Part shown: one piece after another, positions 29,278 through 38,147 of the stretch
How positions within the stretch are numbered: position 1 is the stretch's first letter
Layout of the letters: each line of letters starts with the position of its first letter
From: Nitrosomonas sp.
Lineage (GTDB): Bacteria; Pseudomonadota; Gammaproteobacteria; Burkholderiales; Nitrosomonadaceae
Reading direction: 5' to 3'
DNA length: 64,000 bases
Assembly (NCBI GenBank): GCA_016708955.1
Contig: JADJES010000001.1
Span: forward strand, 682,001 to 746,000
Position numbers and translations under genes: made by a program
Notes under the pieces: model-generated
What the model saw: only the letters and a program-made list of their open reading frames with translations
Databases searched by the model: none
What the model was told of the DNA's origin: nothing

Positions 29278-29721
29278 ATGAGTGAGCAACAGCAACCAGT
29301 TTTTGCCATAGAAAAAATCTATGTGAAGGATCTGTCCTTGGAGATTCCCAATGCGCCCAATATCTTTCTGGAAAGAGAGACACCTGAAATCAACTTGCAG
29401 CTTGGGACAAAGAGCCAAAGTATTGATGAGGGATTGTACGAGGTGCTGTTAACGGTAACGGTGACGGCTAAGATTAAAGACAAAATAATGTTTCTGATTG
29501 AAGTTCAACAGGCGGGTATTTTCCGTATTCGTCATGTGCCTGATGGAGAAATTGAACCGGTACTGGGCATTGGTTGTCCTAATATTCTTTTTCCTTATCT
29601 ACGTGAATCGGTATCGGATATTGTGACACGGGCAGGCTTCCCGCCCGTTATTCTCAATCCAGTAAATTTTGAAGCCATTTATCATCAAAAAAGAGCAGAA
29701 ACAAATACGAATTTAAATTAA
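29278..29721 (+). CDS. secB: protein-export chaperone SecB
   Basis: SecB keeps precursor proteins unfolded and passes them to SecA. The 147-aa protein has the family body: FAIEKIYVKDLSLEIPNAP, FLERETPEINLQL, EVLLTVTVTAK, PNILFPYLRESVSDIVTRAGFPP and a C-terminal acidic-basic tail. A good ribosome-binding site (GGGAAAGG) precedes the ATG. It sits in the conserved grxC-secB-gpsA cluster. Confidence 0.97.
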   Translation: MSEQQQPVFAIEKIYVKDLSLEIPNAPNIFLERETPEINLQLGTKSQSIDEGLYEVLLTVTVTAKIKDKIMFLIEVQQAGIFRIRHVPDGEIEPVLGIGCPNILFPYLRESVSDIVTRAGFPPVILNPVNFEAIYHQKRAETNTNLN

Positions 29722-29752
29722 AAAGAGCCGAAGCCTGGAAGTGAATATATCA

Positions 29753-30235
29753 ATGAGAAAAAGCCTGCCGATTAAGTCGTTCTGGTTAAAAAACAGCATG
29801 CGTGTTTTGCTGGCCAGTATCTTGTTATATCTTCCCGGTTTCGTAGCTGCTGAAATGGAGTTTTTTTCACTCGCTGAGAATGCTGTTGTTATGTATGACG
29901 CACCGTCGCTTAGAGCCGATAAATTATATGTAGCAAGCCGATATCTTCCGGTCGAAGTCGTAGTGGATGTGGATGGTTGGGCAAAAGTACGTGACAGTAG
30001 TGGGAGTCTTGCCTGGGTTGAAAAGAAAGTTTTAAGCCAACAGCGTTATGTTGTTGTGACAGTGCCAGTAGCTAATATTCACCAGTCAGCTGATATAAAT
30101 TCGGAATTGGTATTTCAAGCCGAGGAAAATATCGTTATGGAATGGATAGATTCTGATGTTAAAGGCTGGGTAAAAGTACGGCATCTTGATGGGCAGACTG
30201 GCTATGTCAAAGTCAATCAGGTCTGGGGTTCATGA
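29753..30235 (+). CDS. exported protein with two SH3-like (bacterial SH3) repeats
   Basis: A signal peptide (SMRVLLASILLYLPGFVAA) precedes two SH3b-type repeats: NAVVMYDAPSLRADKLYVAS with DGWAKVRDSSGSLAWVEKK, and VANIHQSADINSELVFQA with KGWVKVRHLDGQTGYVKVN. Such domains bind peptidoglycan or act as adaptors. The start may be the ATG at 29753 or a GTG four codons earlier; there is no strong Shine-Dalgarno. The stop overlaps the gpsA start by 4 nt (ATGA), which suggests translational coupling. Function unknown. Confidence 0.85.
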   Translation: MRKSLPIKSFWLKNSMRVLLASILLYLPGFVAAEMEFFSLAENAVVMYDAPSLRADKLYVASRYLPVEVVVDVDGWAKVRDSSGSLAWVEKKVLSQQRYVVVTVPVANIHQSADINSELVFQAEENIVMEWIDSDVKGWVKVRHLDGQTGYVKVNQVWGS

Positions 30236-31224
30236 GAATTGCTGTACTGGGTGCGGGCGCATGGGGCTCGGCATTAGCGATTAGCTTATCTGCGCGTCAT
30301 CAGATTAGTTTGTGGTCAAAAGATCCAGATCATGCGGATGAGATGGATAGTCAGCGTATTAATCAAAGCTTTTTGCCGGGCTATCCTTTACCCGAAGCTT
30401 TGGGGATTACATCTTCGCTTAATGAAGCACTGGATGCTGCGGATCTTGCTTTAATTGTTGTGCCCGTTGCGGGTTTGCGTGAAACATTGTGTGCTATGGC
30501 CGCAAGCAAAATTAAAATACCGATCATTTGGGGTTGTAAAGGGTTTGAATCAGAAACCACATATTTGCCGCATCAAGTTGTCGAGCAAGAGTACTCTGCG
30601 ATATTGCCATACTGCGGCGTATTGTCCGGTCCCAGTTTCGCAGAGGAGGTGGCGCGAGGGCTGCCAACCGCTTTAACACTGGCATCCAAAGATGTTGATT
30701 TTTCAAGTAGAATAGCAGCCGAATTGCATAGCCCAAGACTACGAATTTATACCAGTCAAGACGTCATTGGTGTGGAAGCAGGTGGTGCGGTAAAAAATGT
30801 AATCACCATAGCGGCAGGTATTTCTGATGGTATTGGATTTGGACATAATGCACGTGCAGCGCTGATTACGCGTGGATTGATGGAAATTACCCGGTTAGGA
30901 CTTGGTTTGGGTGGGTGTATGAAGACCTTTATGGGGCTGGCTGGGGTTGGTGATTTAATCCTGACGAGTACTGGTGATTTGTCCCGAAATAGGAAAGTAG
31001 GGCTTATGCTGGCCGAAGAAAAATCATTGAATGTTATTTTGAGTGAACTTGGACATGTTGCTGAAGGTGTGCATACAGCACAATCAGTACTTAAGCTCGG
31101 TGATCGATTGAATATAGAAATGCCGATTACACAAGCGGTTTGCAGTATTCTGCATGAAGGTGTATCAGCCCGAACAGCTGTCGAAGTGCTGCTAAATCGC
31201 GAACAGAAAACAGAAATTTATTAA
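30232..31224 (+). CDS. gpsA: NAD(P)-dependent glycerol-3-phosphate dehydrogenase
   Basis: GpsA makes sn-glycerol 3-phosphate for phospholipids. The 330-aa protein starts MRIAVLGAGAWGSALAISL (nucleotide-binding loop). It contains VLSGPSFAEEVARGLPTA, the catalytic Lys in GVEAGGAVKNVITIAAGI and GLAGVGDLILTSTGDLSRN. It overlaps the preceding SH3 gene by 4 nt. A 9-bp inverted repeat (ATAAAATCG / CGATTTTAT, 31226-31267) with a long loop follows and may help termination. Confidence 0.97.
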   Translation: MRIAVLGAGAWGSALAISLSARHQISLWSKDPDHADEMDSQRINQSFLPGYPLPEALGITSSLNEALDAADLALIVVPVAGLRETLCAMAASKIKIPIIWGCKGFESETTYLPHQVVEQEYSAILPYCGVLSGPSFAEEVARGLPTALTLASKDVDFSSRIAAELHSPRLRIYTSQDVIGVEAGGAVKNVITIAAGISDGIGFGHNARAALITRGLMEITRLGLGLGGCMKTFMGLAGVGDLILTSTGDLSRNRKVGLMLAEEKSLNVILSELGHVAEGVHTAQSVLKLGDRLNIEMPITQAVCSILHEGVSARTAVEVLLNREQKTEIY

Positions 31225-31375
31225 TATAAAATCGGTATAGGGAGCTTCAAGTAGTTTCGATTTTATGTGACTAGTTATTTGTTTTTATGAAATTTTTAAT
31301 TTATTTGAATAATTTTCTTCTTTTAACCCAGTTGATTTGTCAGATAAATGATGTAGCTGGACAGCCTTAATTTGC

Positions 31376-31404
31376 TTGACCGGGCGGTGACAGCTTGATA
31401 TAAG
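31376..31404 (+). promoter_or_regulatory. sigma-70 promoter upstream of hup
   Basis: TTGACC (31376-31381) and TATAAG (31399-31404) are separated by exactly 17 nt. They lie about 55 nt upstream of the HU start codon, a textbook spacing for a strong promoter. Confidence 0.65.
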
Positions 31405-31460
31405 AGCGACTGCAGTACTTGCTTGTGATTTAATTACCATTAACTTAGAAGGGGAATTAT

Positions 31461-31733
31461 ATGAACAAATCCGAACTTATCGAAGCTATCGCAAAATCGG
31501 CTAAAATTTCTAAAGCTTCAGCAGGCAGTGCATTGGATGGGGCGTTAACTGCAATAAAAGGAGCGCTCAAAAAGAATGAAAGTGTAACTTTGGTCGGATT
31601 TGGTACTTTTAAAGTGGGCGCAAGAGCTGCACGTACAGGTCGTAATCCACGTACAGGCGCTGCCATTAAAATAAAGGCAGCCAAGGTTCCTAAATTCAGT
31701 GCTGGTAAAGCACTCAAAGATGCAGTAAACTAG
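31461..31733 (+). CDS. hupB: DNA-binding protein HU
   Basis: HU is an abundant nucleoid protein that bends DNA. The 90-aa protein starts MNKSELIEAIAKSAKISKA and carries the DNA-binding beta arm KVGARAARTGRNPRTGAAIKI and the core VTLVGFGTF. AGAAGGGGA precedes the ATG. A tRNA-Val gene begins 15 nt after the stop, so the tRNAs may be processed from the same transcript. Confidence 0.97.
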   Translation: MNKSELIEAIAKSAKISKASAGSALDGALTAIKGALKKNESVTLVGFGTFKVGARAARTGRNPRTGAAIKIKAAKVPKFSAGKALKDAVN

Positions 31734-31747
31734 CGCACTTTCTGACC

Positions 31748-31823
31748 GGGTGCTTAGCTCAGCTGGTAGAGCGTCGCCCTTACAAGGCGAATGTCGGCGG
31801 TTCGATCCCGTCAGCACCCACCA
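31748..31823 (+). tRNA. tRNA-Val (anticodon TAC)
   Basis: The cloverleaf is clear: acceptor GGGTGCT/AGCACCC, D-arm GCTCAGCTGGTAGAGC, anticodon stem TCGCC/GGCGA with loop CTTACAA, and T-arm GTTCGATC. CCA is encoded. 76 nt. Confidence 0.97.
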
Positions 31824-31847
31824 GTCAATTTAATGTAGCTAGTTCTA

Positions 31848-31924
31848 GGAGTGGTAGTTCAGTTGGTTAGAATACCGGCCTGTCACGCCGGGGGTCGCGG
31901 GTTCGAGTCCCGTCCACTCCGCCA
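31848..31924 (+). tRNA. tRNA-Asp (anticodon GTC)
   Basis: 77 nt: acceptor GGAGTGG/CCACTCC, D-arm GTTCAGTTGGTTAGAAT, anticodon loop CTGTCAC, and T-arm GGTTCGAGTCC with encoded CCA. It lies 24 nt after tRNA-Val. Confidence 0.97.
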
Positions 31925-32003
31925 AATAAAAAATTGTGTTAGTTGACTGTATAAAAATTCTTCGACCTTATTTTTTACTTTCTAGTATTTTCAGGTTCTA
32001 ATT

Positions 32004-33887
32004 GTGTTTGATTTCGTCAACCGTAAGAAACGTGTCGTCCAAGTCATTATGGGCTTGGCAGTATTGCCATTTTTATTTTGGGGCGTTGAATCGTATCGTG
32101 ATAAAGGTGGCGAAGGCTATGTCGCAATAGTAGACGGTGAAGAAATCCCACGTCGTGAGTATGAACAGGCATTACGTGATCATCATGAAAGAATGCGTGC
32201 CATGCTGGGCGCTAATTTTGATAGTGCAATGCTTGATACTTTCGAGGTGAGAAATTCGGTACTAGAGAGACTTATTCAACAGCGATTATTACATCGAGAA
32301 GCTGTTAACAATGGATTTATTGTTCTGGATTCGGAACTAGTTAAAACGATCCGGGATATACCTGCTTTTCAAAGGGACAATAAATTTTCCAAGCAGCAAT
32401 ATGAAGAATTGTTGAGAAACCAAGGACTGTCCCCAGTCATATTTGAGTCGCGTGTGCGGCAAGAGCTTTTGTTGCAGCAATTATTGGATGGCTATAGCGA
32501 GAATGCATTTACCCCTAAAATGGTTGCCGAGAGAGTGCAATATCTCAGTGAAGTGCAGCGTGAAATCAATCAATTGCAGATCACTCCTGAACAATATTTA
32601 TCACAAGTAATCCCAAGAGATGAGGATATTGCCGCGTACTATGAAAGACATAAAATTGATTTTAATTTGCCGGAACGTGCGCGCATAGAATATCTGGTTT
32701 TATCGCTGGATGCGGTGGCGAAAAATGAGACAGTGAGTGATGAAGCGGTCAAAACTTATTTTGCAGAACATCGGGATGAATTTGGTCAATCTGAAGAACG
32801 CAGAGCCAGTCACATTCTGATTAGTGTGCCACCTGACGCCTCGGACGATGTGAAACAGGCTGCACGAGACAAAGCCGAGGGAATATTGGAGCAAGTTAGG
32901 CAGGATTCTGAGCAATTTTCGGAGATTACAAAGGAACACTCGGATGACCCCGGCTCGGCTGCGCAAGGTGGAGATTTAGGTTTCTTTGGTCGTGGCGTTA
33001 TGGTTAAATCCTTTGAAGATAAAATTTTCTCAATGCAACTGGATGAAATCAGTGACATCGTAGAAACAGATTTTGGTTTTCACATTATTAAATTGACTGC
33101 GATCAAAGAAGGGAAACATCCCAATTTGGAAGAAGTACGGGAGCAAATTGAGAAGAAACTCAAAATAGAGATGATAGGAAGTGTTTTTGGGGAGATTGCT
33201 GAAGATTTCAGTAATGTGGTTTATGAGCAGGGCGATAACCTGCAGGCAGCAGCAGAAAAATTTGAGTTACCAATTCAAACGAGTGACTGGATTACCAGAA
33301 GTGCAGCAGAACCAACCATTCTAGCTAATGAAAAGCTGTTGTCAGCGATTTTCTCTGAAGATGTCATTTTAAATCAAAGAAATACTGGAGCTATTGAAGT
33401 CAAGCCGGATACGTTTGTGTCCGCTCGTATTCTTGAACATAAGCCTGCTACTGCACAATCACTGATGGTGGTTAGAGATCAGATTGTAGAAAAGCTCAAG
33501 AAACAAATGGCAGAAGCATTGGCCGTTGAAGAAGGACAAACAAAACTTGCTCGCTTACAAGCAGGCGAAGATATTGATGATGTTCCCTGGAGCGATTCAA
33601 AGCAGATCTCTTATATGCAATCGCAAGGATTGGATCATGAAACATTGCGTGCCGTTTTTAGAGCAGGAGCCAATAATTTGCCTGTTTATACGGGAGCCGC
33701 TAATCCAAATGGCGGGTTTAATCTGATTCGAATCAATAAAGTTATAGAGCCAGAATCTTCAGACACAGCAAAGTTTGGTAACTTTACTAAACAATTGCAA
33801 CAGATGATCACGCAAGAAGAAATGTCTTCTTATCTAGCTGCGCTCAGGCAGCGCTATGATGTAAAAATCAAACAAGATAATTTCTAG
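32004..33887 (+). CDS. ppiD: SurA-N/PPIase periplasmic chaperone PpiD
   Basis: PpiD is an inner-membrane-anchored periplasmic chaperone at the Sec translocon. The 627-aa protein has a single N-terminal membrane helix (VVQVIMGLAVLPFLFWGVE), a SurA-like N-terminal domain with repeated helices, and a parvulin domain: RRASHILISVPPDASDDV, DPGSAAQGGDLGFFGRGVMV and VETDFGFHIIKLT. A second C-terminal chaperone region follows. Start is GTG (MFDFVNRKKR). Its position after HU is also that of E. coli, where hupB is followed by ppiD. Confidence 0.95.
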   Translation: MFDFVNRKKRVVQVIMGLAVLPFLFWGVESYRDKGGEGYVAIVDGEEIPRREYEQALRDHHERMRAMLGANFDSAMLDTFEVRNSVLERLIQQRLLHREAVNNGFIVLDSELVKTIRDIPAFQRDNKFSKQQYEELLRNQGLSPVIFESRVRQELLLQQLLDGYSENAFTPKMVAERVQYLSEVQREINQLQITPEQYLSQVIPRDEDIAAYYERHKIDFNLPERARIEYLVLSLDAVAKNETVSDEAVKTYFAEHRDEFGQSEERRASHILISVPPDASDDVKQAARDKAEGILEQVRQDSEQFSEITKEHSDDPGSAAQGGDLGFFGRGVMVKSFEDKIFSMQLDEISDIVETDFGFHIIKLTAIKEGKHPNLEEVREQIEKKLKIEMIGSVFGEIAEDFSNVVYEQGDNLQAAAEKFELPIQTSDWITRSAAEPTILANEKLLSAIFSEDVILNQRNTGAIEVKPDTFVSARILEHKPATAQSLMVVRDQIVEKLKKQMAEALAVEEGQTKLARLQAGEDIDDVPWSDSKQISYMQSQGLDHETLRAVFRAGANNLPVYTGAANPNGGFNLIRINKVIEPESSDTAKFGNFTKQLQQMITQEEMSSYLAALRQRYDVKIKQDNF

Positions 33888-33937
33888 TTTTTGGAAATTA
33901 ATTTTTTTGAAATCTAATTGTCGATAAACAGGATTTT

Positions 33938-34723
33938 CTAGTCATCGATATTAAATGCAACCGTGTTGAAGCCCGCATCAACATAAGTTATCTCTCCGGT
34001 AATGCCGCTGGCTAGGTCGCTGCATAAGAAAGCGGCAACATTACCCACCTCATCGGTTGTTACATTGCGGCGCAGTGGTGAAACCTTTTCGGTATAACCT
34101 AATAATTTTCCAAAATTTCCGATACCAGAAGCTGCCAGGGTCTTAATAGGTCCAGCAGAGATTGCATTGACGCGTATACCTTTTGGACCCAGACTGGAAG
34201 CCATGAAGCGGACATTTGCTTCAAGGCTGGCTTTGGCTAATCCCATAACGTTGTAGTTTGGCATGACCCGGACTGCACCCAAATAGCTTAATGTTAGCAG
34301 TGCGCCATTTCTATTTTGCATTAAAGGGAGCGCAGCTTTGGCGAGTGCAGAAAAGCTGTAGGCACTGATATCATGCGCGATGCGAAAAGCTTCCCGGTTA
34401 ACACTTTCCAGGTAATCACCGGTTAGCGCTTCACGAGGGGCAAACGCAATAGAATGAATAATACAATCCAGCCCGTCCCAATGTTTTTTCAGATTCTCAA
34501 AACACAGCGTGATTTCATCGTCACTGGCTACATTACAGGGAAATAGCAAGTTGCTATCAAATTCAGCAGCCAGCTTTTCGACGCGTCCGCGAATTTCTTC
34601 ACCTTGGTAAGTGAAAGCCAGTGATGCGCCTTCACGTTTCATTGCCTTGGCGATGCCGTAGGCAATTGACCGGTTGCTAAGTAATCCGGTAATGAGTACG
34701 CGTTTATTTGCGAGAAATCCCAT
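33938..34723 (-). CDS. fabI: enoyl-[acyl-carrier-protein] reductase (NADH)
   Basis: FabI reduces trans-2-enoyl-ACP in the last step of fatty-acid elongation. I use the ATG at 34723 (MGFLANKRVLITGLL, AAGGA 7 nt upstream), giving 261 aa; an upstream in-frame Met has no support. The catalytic pattern is intact: TLSYLGAVRVMPNYNVMGLAK has the Tyr-X6-Lys of the FabI type. The FabI-like ending LASGITGEITYVDAGFN is present. It is convergent with ppiD. Confidence 0.97.
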   Translation of the reverse strand: MGFLANKRVLITGLLSNRSIAYGIAKAMKREGASLAFTYQGEEIRGRVEKLAAEFDSNLLFPCNVASDDEITLCFENLKKHWDGLDCIIHSIAFAPREALTGDYLESVNREAFRIAHDISAYSFSALAKAALPLMQNRNGALLTLSYLGAVRVMPNYNVMGLAKASLEANVRFMASSLGPKGIRVNAISAGPIKTLAASGIGNFGKLLGYTEKVSPLRRNVTTDEVGNVAAFLCSDLASGITGEITYVDAGFNTVAFNIDD

Positions 34724-34862
34724 AAAATATCCTTGTGAAATTGAATGAATTGGCAAATTATAGCTGAAGGGAGAAGTGAGGTGGGGTCATACAAGAAAAG
34801 ATATCGGGTATGCACGTATTATTTTGCTTAAAACAGGCTAATTCCGATAAACTGGATTTGAA

Positions 34863-37056
34863 ATGGAAAAATTAGTTATTACATCATGGTTGTTGATTCT
34901 GCAGGCTTTTCTTTTATCTGCCTGCGGTGATTCTAATTGGAATAATCCCTACTCAACCGCGGATGCAGAGAAAAATATTCTTTATAATGTATTTACCGAG
35001 CGGCCTAAACATCTTGATCCGGTGCAATCCTATAGTTCTAATGAAATTCAATTCACCGCGCAAATTTATGAATCCCCGCTGCAATATCATTATTTAAAAC
35101 GCCCCTTTGCATTGATTCCAGCAACGGCAAGAGAAATACCCTATGTGAAATATTTTGATGACGCAGGCAATCAATTAGCGGGTGATGCGCAGGCGGCGGA
35201 TATCGCCTATAGTATTTATGAAATCTCGATTAAACCGGGAATTCTTTTCCAGCCGCATCCAGCATTTGTAAGTAATGCGCAAGGTGACTGGTTGTACCAT
35301 GATCTGAACGAACAAGAAATGGCTGCGGTTTTCAAGTTATCTGATTTCCCTCAAACAGCTACAAGAGAATTGCTTGCAGAAGATTATGTCTATCAGATCA
35401 AACGCTTGGCACATCCCAGATTGCATTCACCGATATACGGACTCATGACGGATTACATAGTGGGGCTTAGCGACTATGCCCAGGTATTAAAACAAGCCGA
35501 CCAGGATCAATCCGATGGAAAAACATACCTCGACCTGAGAGATTATCAGTTAGCTGGAGTGCAGGTCGTCGATAGATATACTTACCGCATAAAAATAACC
35601 GGTAAGTATCCGCAATTTACCTATTGGCTGGCTATGCCTTTTTTTGCACCGATTCCTTGGGAAGCAGATCGTTTTTATTCGCAGAAGGGTTTAATACAAA
35701 AAAACATTACATTGGACTGGTATCCGGTGGGTACAGGCCCGTATATGTTAACCGAGAACAATCCCAATTTGAGAATGGTATTGGAAAAAAAATCCCAATT
35801 TTCATGATGAATTTTATCCGGCTGGAGGTATGCCAGGAGATGAAGAAAATGGCTTGTTAATTGACTCGGGAAAGAAATTGCCATTTATCGATAAAATTAT
35901 TTTTACCCGTGAAAAAGAAAGTATTCCTCGGTGGAATAAATTCTTGCAAGGTTATTACGATGCTACCGGTATTGGTTCAGATAGTTTTGACCAAGCCGTG
36001 CAATTGGTGGGTCAGGGAGAAGCAACCGTCACTGAAGCAATGGCAGAGCAAGGGATAAGGCTGGAAACAACCGTGGCGGTATCGACTTATTACATGGGTT
36101 TTAATATGCTGGATCCGTTAGTGGGCGGAAGTAATGCGCAGGAACGTGAATCGGCAAGAAAACTCAGACAAGCGATTTCTATCGCTGTGGACTATGAAGA
36201 ATTTATTTCAATTTTTGCTAATGGCCGCGGAATGCCGGCTCAAAGTCCGATCTCTCCGGGTATTGCAGGTTATCGTGAGGGGAAAGAAGGTATCAACCCC
36301 GTGGTGTATGAATGGATGAATGATCAGCCGCAGCGCAAATCAATTCAAGTTGCAAAGGCTTTGCTTGCCGAGGCAGGATATCCAAACGGAATAGATCAGC
36401 GAACCGGCGCGCCCTTAGTCCTGTATTTTGATGTGACAGCGCGCAGTTCTGAAGACAGATCGAAGCTCGATTGGATGCGTAAACAGTTCCAAAAATTAAA
36501 TATACAACTGGTGGTAAGGAGTACTGATTACAATCGCTTCCAAGACAAAATCCGTAAAGGAAATGCGCAAATTTTCGAATGGGGCTGGAATGCAGACTAT
36601 CCTGATGCAGAGAATTTTCTGTTTTTATTATACGGACCGCAAAGTAAAGTACGCAACAGTGGTGAGAATGCGGCTAACTATGATAATGCAGAATACAATC
36701 AATTATTTGAACAGATGAAGAATATGGATGATGGGCCACAGCGGCAATTAATAATTGATCGTATGGTGGAAATATTACGTCATGATGCCCCTTGGTTGTG
36801 GGGATATCATCCAAAAGATTATGGGTTGTATCATTCCTGGTATCAGAATATTAAACCCAACAGAATATCGAATAATAATCTTAAGTATTTAAAAATAGAC
36901 GCTAAGTTGAGAGCGCAAAAACGCCGTGAATGGAATGAGCCGGTATTATGGCCCATTGCGCTGCTGCTGGTGATAGTGGCAATTAGTCTTTTCCCCGCAA
37001 TAGCGGCTTTCCGCCGTCATGAAAGCAGCACGGCTGTGCGCACAGCATCCTCTTGA
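34863..37056 (+). pseudogene. ABC transporter family-5 substrate-binding lipoprotein, split by a frame change at A8
   Basis: Two frames join into one oligopeptide-type binding protein. The first (34863-35807) has a lipoprotein signal (LLSACGD) and family-5 features FTERPKHLDPVQS and YLLRHP-like middle regions. The second (35830-37056) continues EFYPAGGMPGDEENG and ends with a C-terminal membrane helix (WPIALLLVIVAISLFPAIAAF). The frames meet at 35785-35792, eight As; with seven As the protein would read straight through. This could be a pseudogene, transcriptional slippage or a sequencing error. A permease follows 21 nt later. No ATPase or second permease is in the window. Confidence 0.8.
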
Positions 37057-37077
37057 AATTACAATATTACATCAGCA

Positions 37078-38055
37078 ATGTTTGGCTATATTATTAGACG
37101 TATTTTATATGCAATACCGATTCTAATCGGAGTGAATCTGATTACATTCGCTTTGTTTTTTGTGGTGAATACACCCGATGACATGGCGCGTATGCAATTG
37201 GGCATTAAATACGTCACGCCTGAAGCAATAGAAAAATGGAAAATCGAGCGTGGCTATGATAAGCCGCTGTTGTTCAATCAGGAAGCTGAGAAACTGGGAA
37301 AATTGACCGATACCATTTTCTTTGAAAAATCGGTATCAATGTTTGTTTTCGATTTTGGCCGAGCTGATGATGGACGCGATATTGCACTGGAGATCAAGTC
37401 ACGTATGTTGCCTAGCCTTGCTATTGCATTGCCGGTATTTGTCCTGGGATTGATTGTATACATTACTATCGCATTGCTGATGGTTTTTTTTCGCTCTACT
37501 TATATTGATTTCTGGGGAGTGGTTTTTTGTGTGGCGCTGATGTCTATTTCCAGTTTGTTTTATATTATTGCAGGGCAATTTTTAGTGAGCAAGCTATGGC
37601 ATTGGGTGCCCATATCGGGTTATGGAAGCGGGCTGGATGCAGCCAAATTTCTGTTGTTGCCTATCCTAATTGGCGTAATCGGTAGCATTGGATCCAGTAC
37701 GCGCTGGTACCGCACAATTTTTCTGGAAGAAATGAATAAAGAATATGTGCGCACAGCCAGAGCCAAGGGATTGTCCGAGCGTATTGTTTTATTTAAGCAT
37801 GTACTCAGGAATGCAATGATTCCTATTTTAACGGGCGCGGTGGTCGTAGTGCCTTTGTTATTTTTGGGCAGCTTGCTGGTTGAATCGTTTTTTGGTATTC
37901 CCGGACTTGGCAGCTATACCATTGATGCTATTAATTCACAGGATTTTGCAATTGTACGAGCAATGGTTTTTCTGGGGTCGATGCTGTATATCATGGGTTT
38001 AATTCTAACGGATATATCCTACACACTCGTTGATCCACGAATTCGTCTAACATAA
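37078..38055 (+). CDS. peptide-type ABC transporter permease (OppB/YejB family)
   Basis: This 325-aa inner-membrane permease starts MFGYIIRRILYAIPILIG and has about six membrane helices. The EAA loop is recognisable as EYVRTARAKGLSERIVLFKHVLRNAMIPIL, and the ending VDPRIRLT is typical. It sits 21 nt after the frame-broken substrate-binding gene and is followed by an unrelated acetyltransferase rather than the usual second permease and ATPases. The import system is therefore either incomplete here or completed from elsewhere. Confidence 0.88.
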   Translation: MFGYIIRRILYAIPILIGVNLITFALFFVVNTPDDMARMQLGIKYVTPEAIEKWKIERGYDKPLLFNQEAEKLGKLTDTIFFEKSVSMFVFDFGRADDGRDIALEIKSRMLPSLAIALPVFVLGLIVYITIALLMVFFRSTYIDFWGVVFCVALMSISSLFYIIAGQFLVSKLWHWVPISGYGSGLDAAKFLLLPILIGVIGSIGSSTRWYRTIFLEEMNKEYVRTARAKGLSERIVLFKHVLRNAMIPILTGAVVVVPLLFLGSLLVESFFGIPGLGSYTIDAINSQDFAIVRAMVFLGSMLYIMGLILTDISYTLVDPRIRLT

Positions 38056-38147
38056 AGAGCTGGCAGTGTAGATGTCCCAGAAATAATCTCGGCATCCAAA
38101 AACTGAGCCTTCAATCACTCTGTCAAAATAACGGGGATTTTAAGAAC

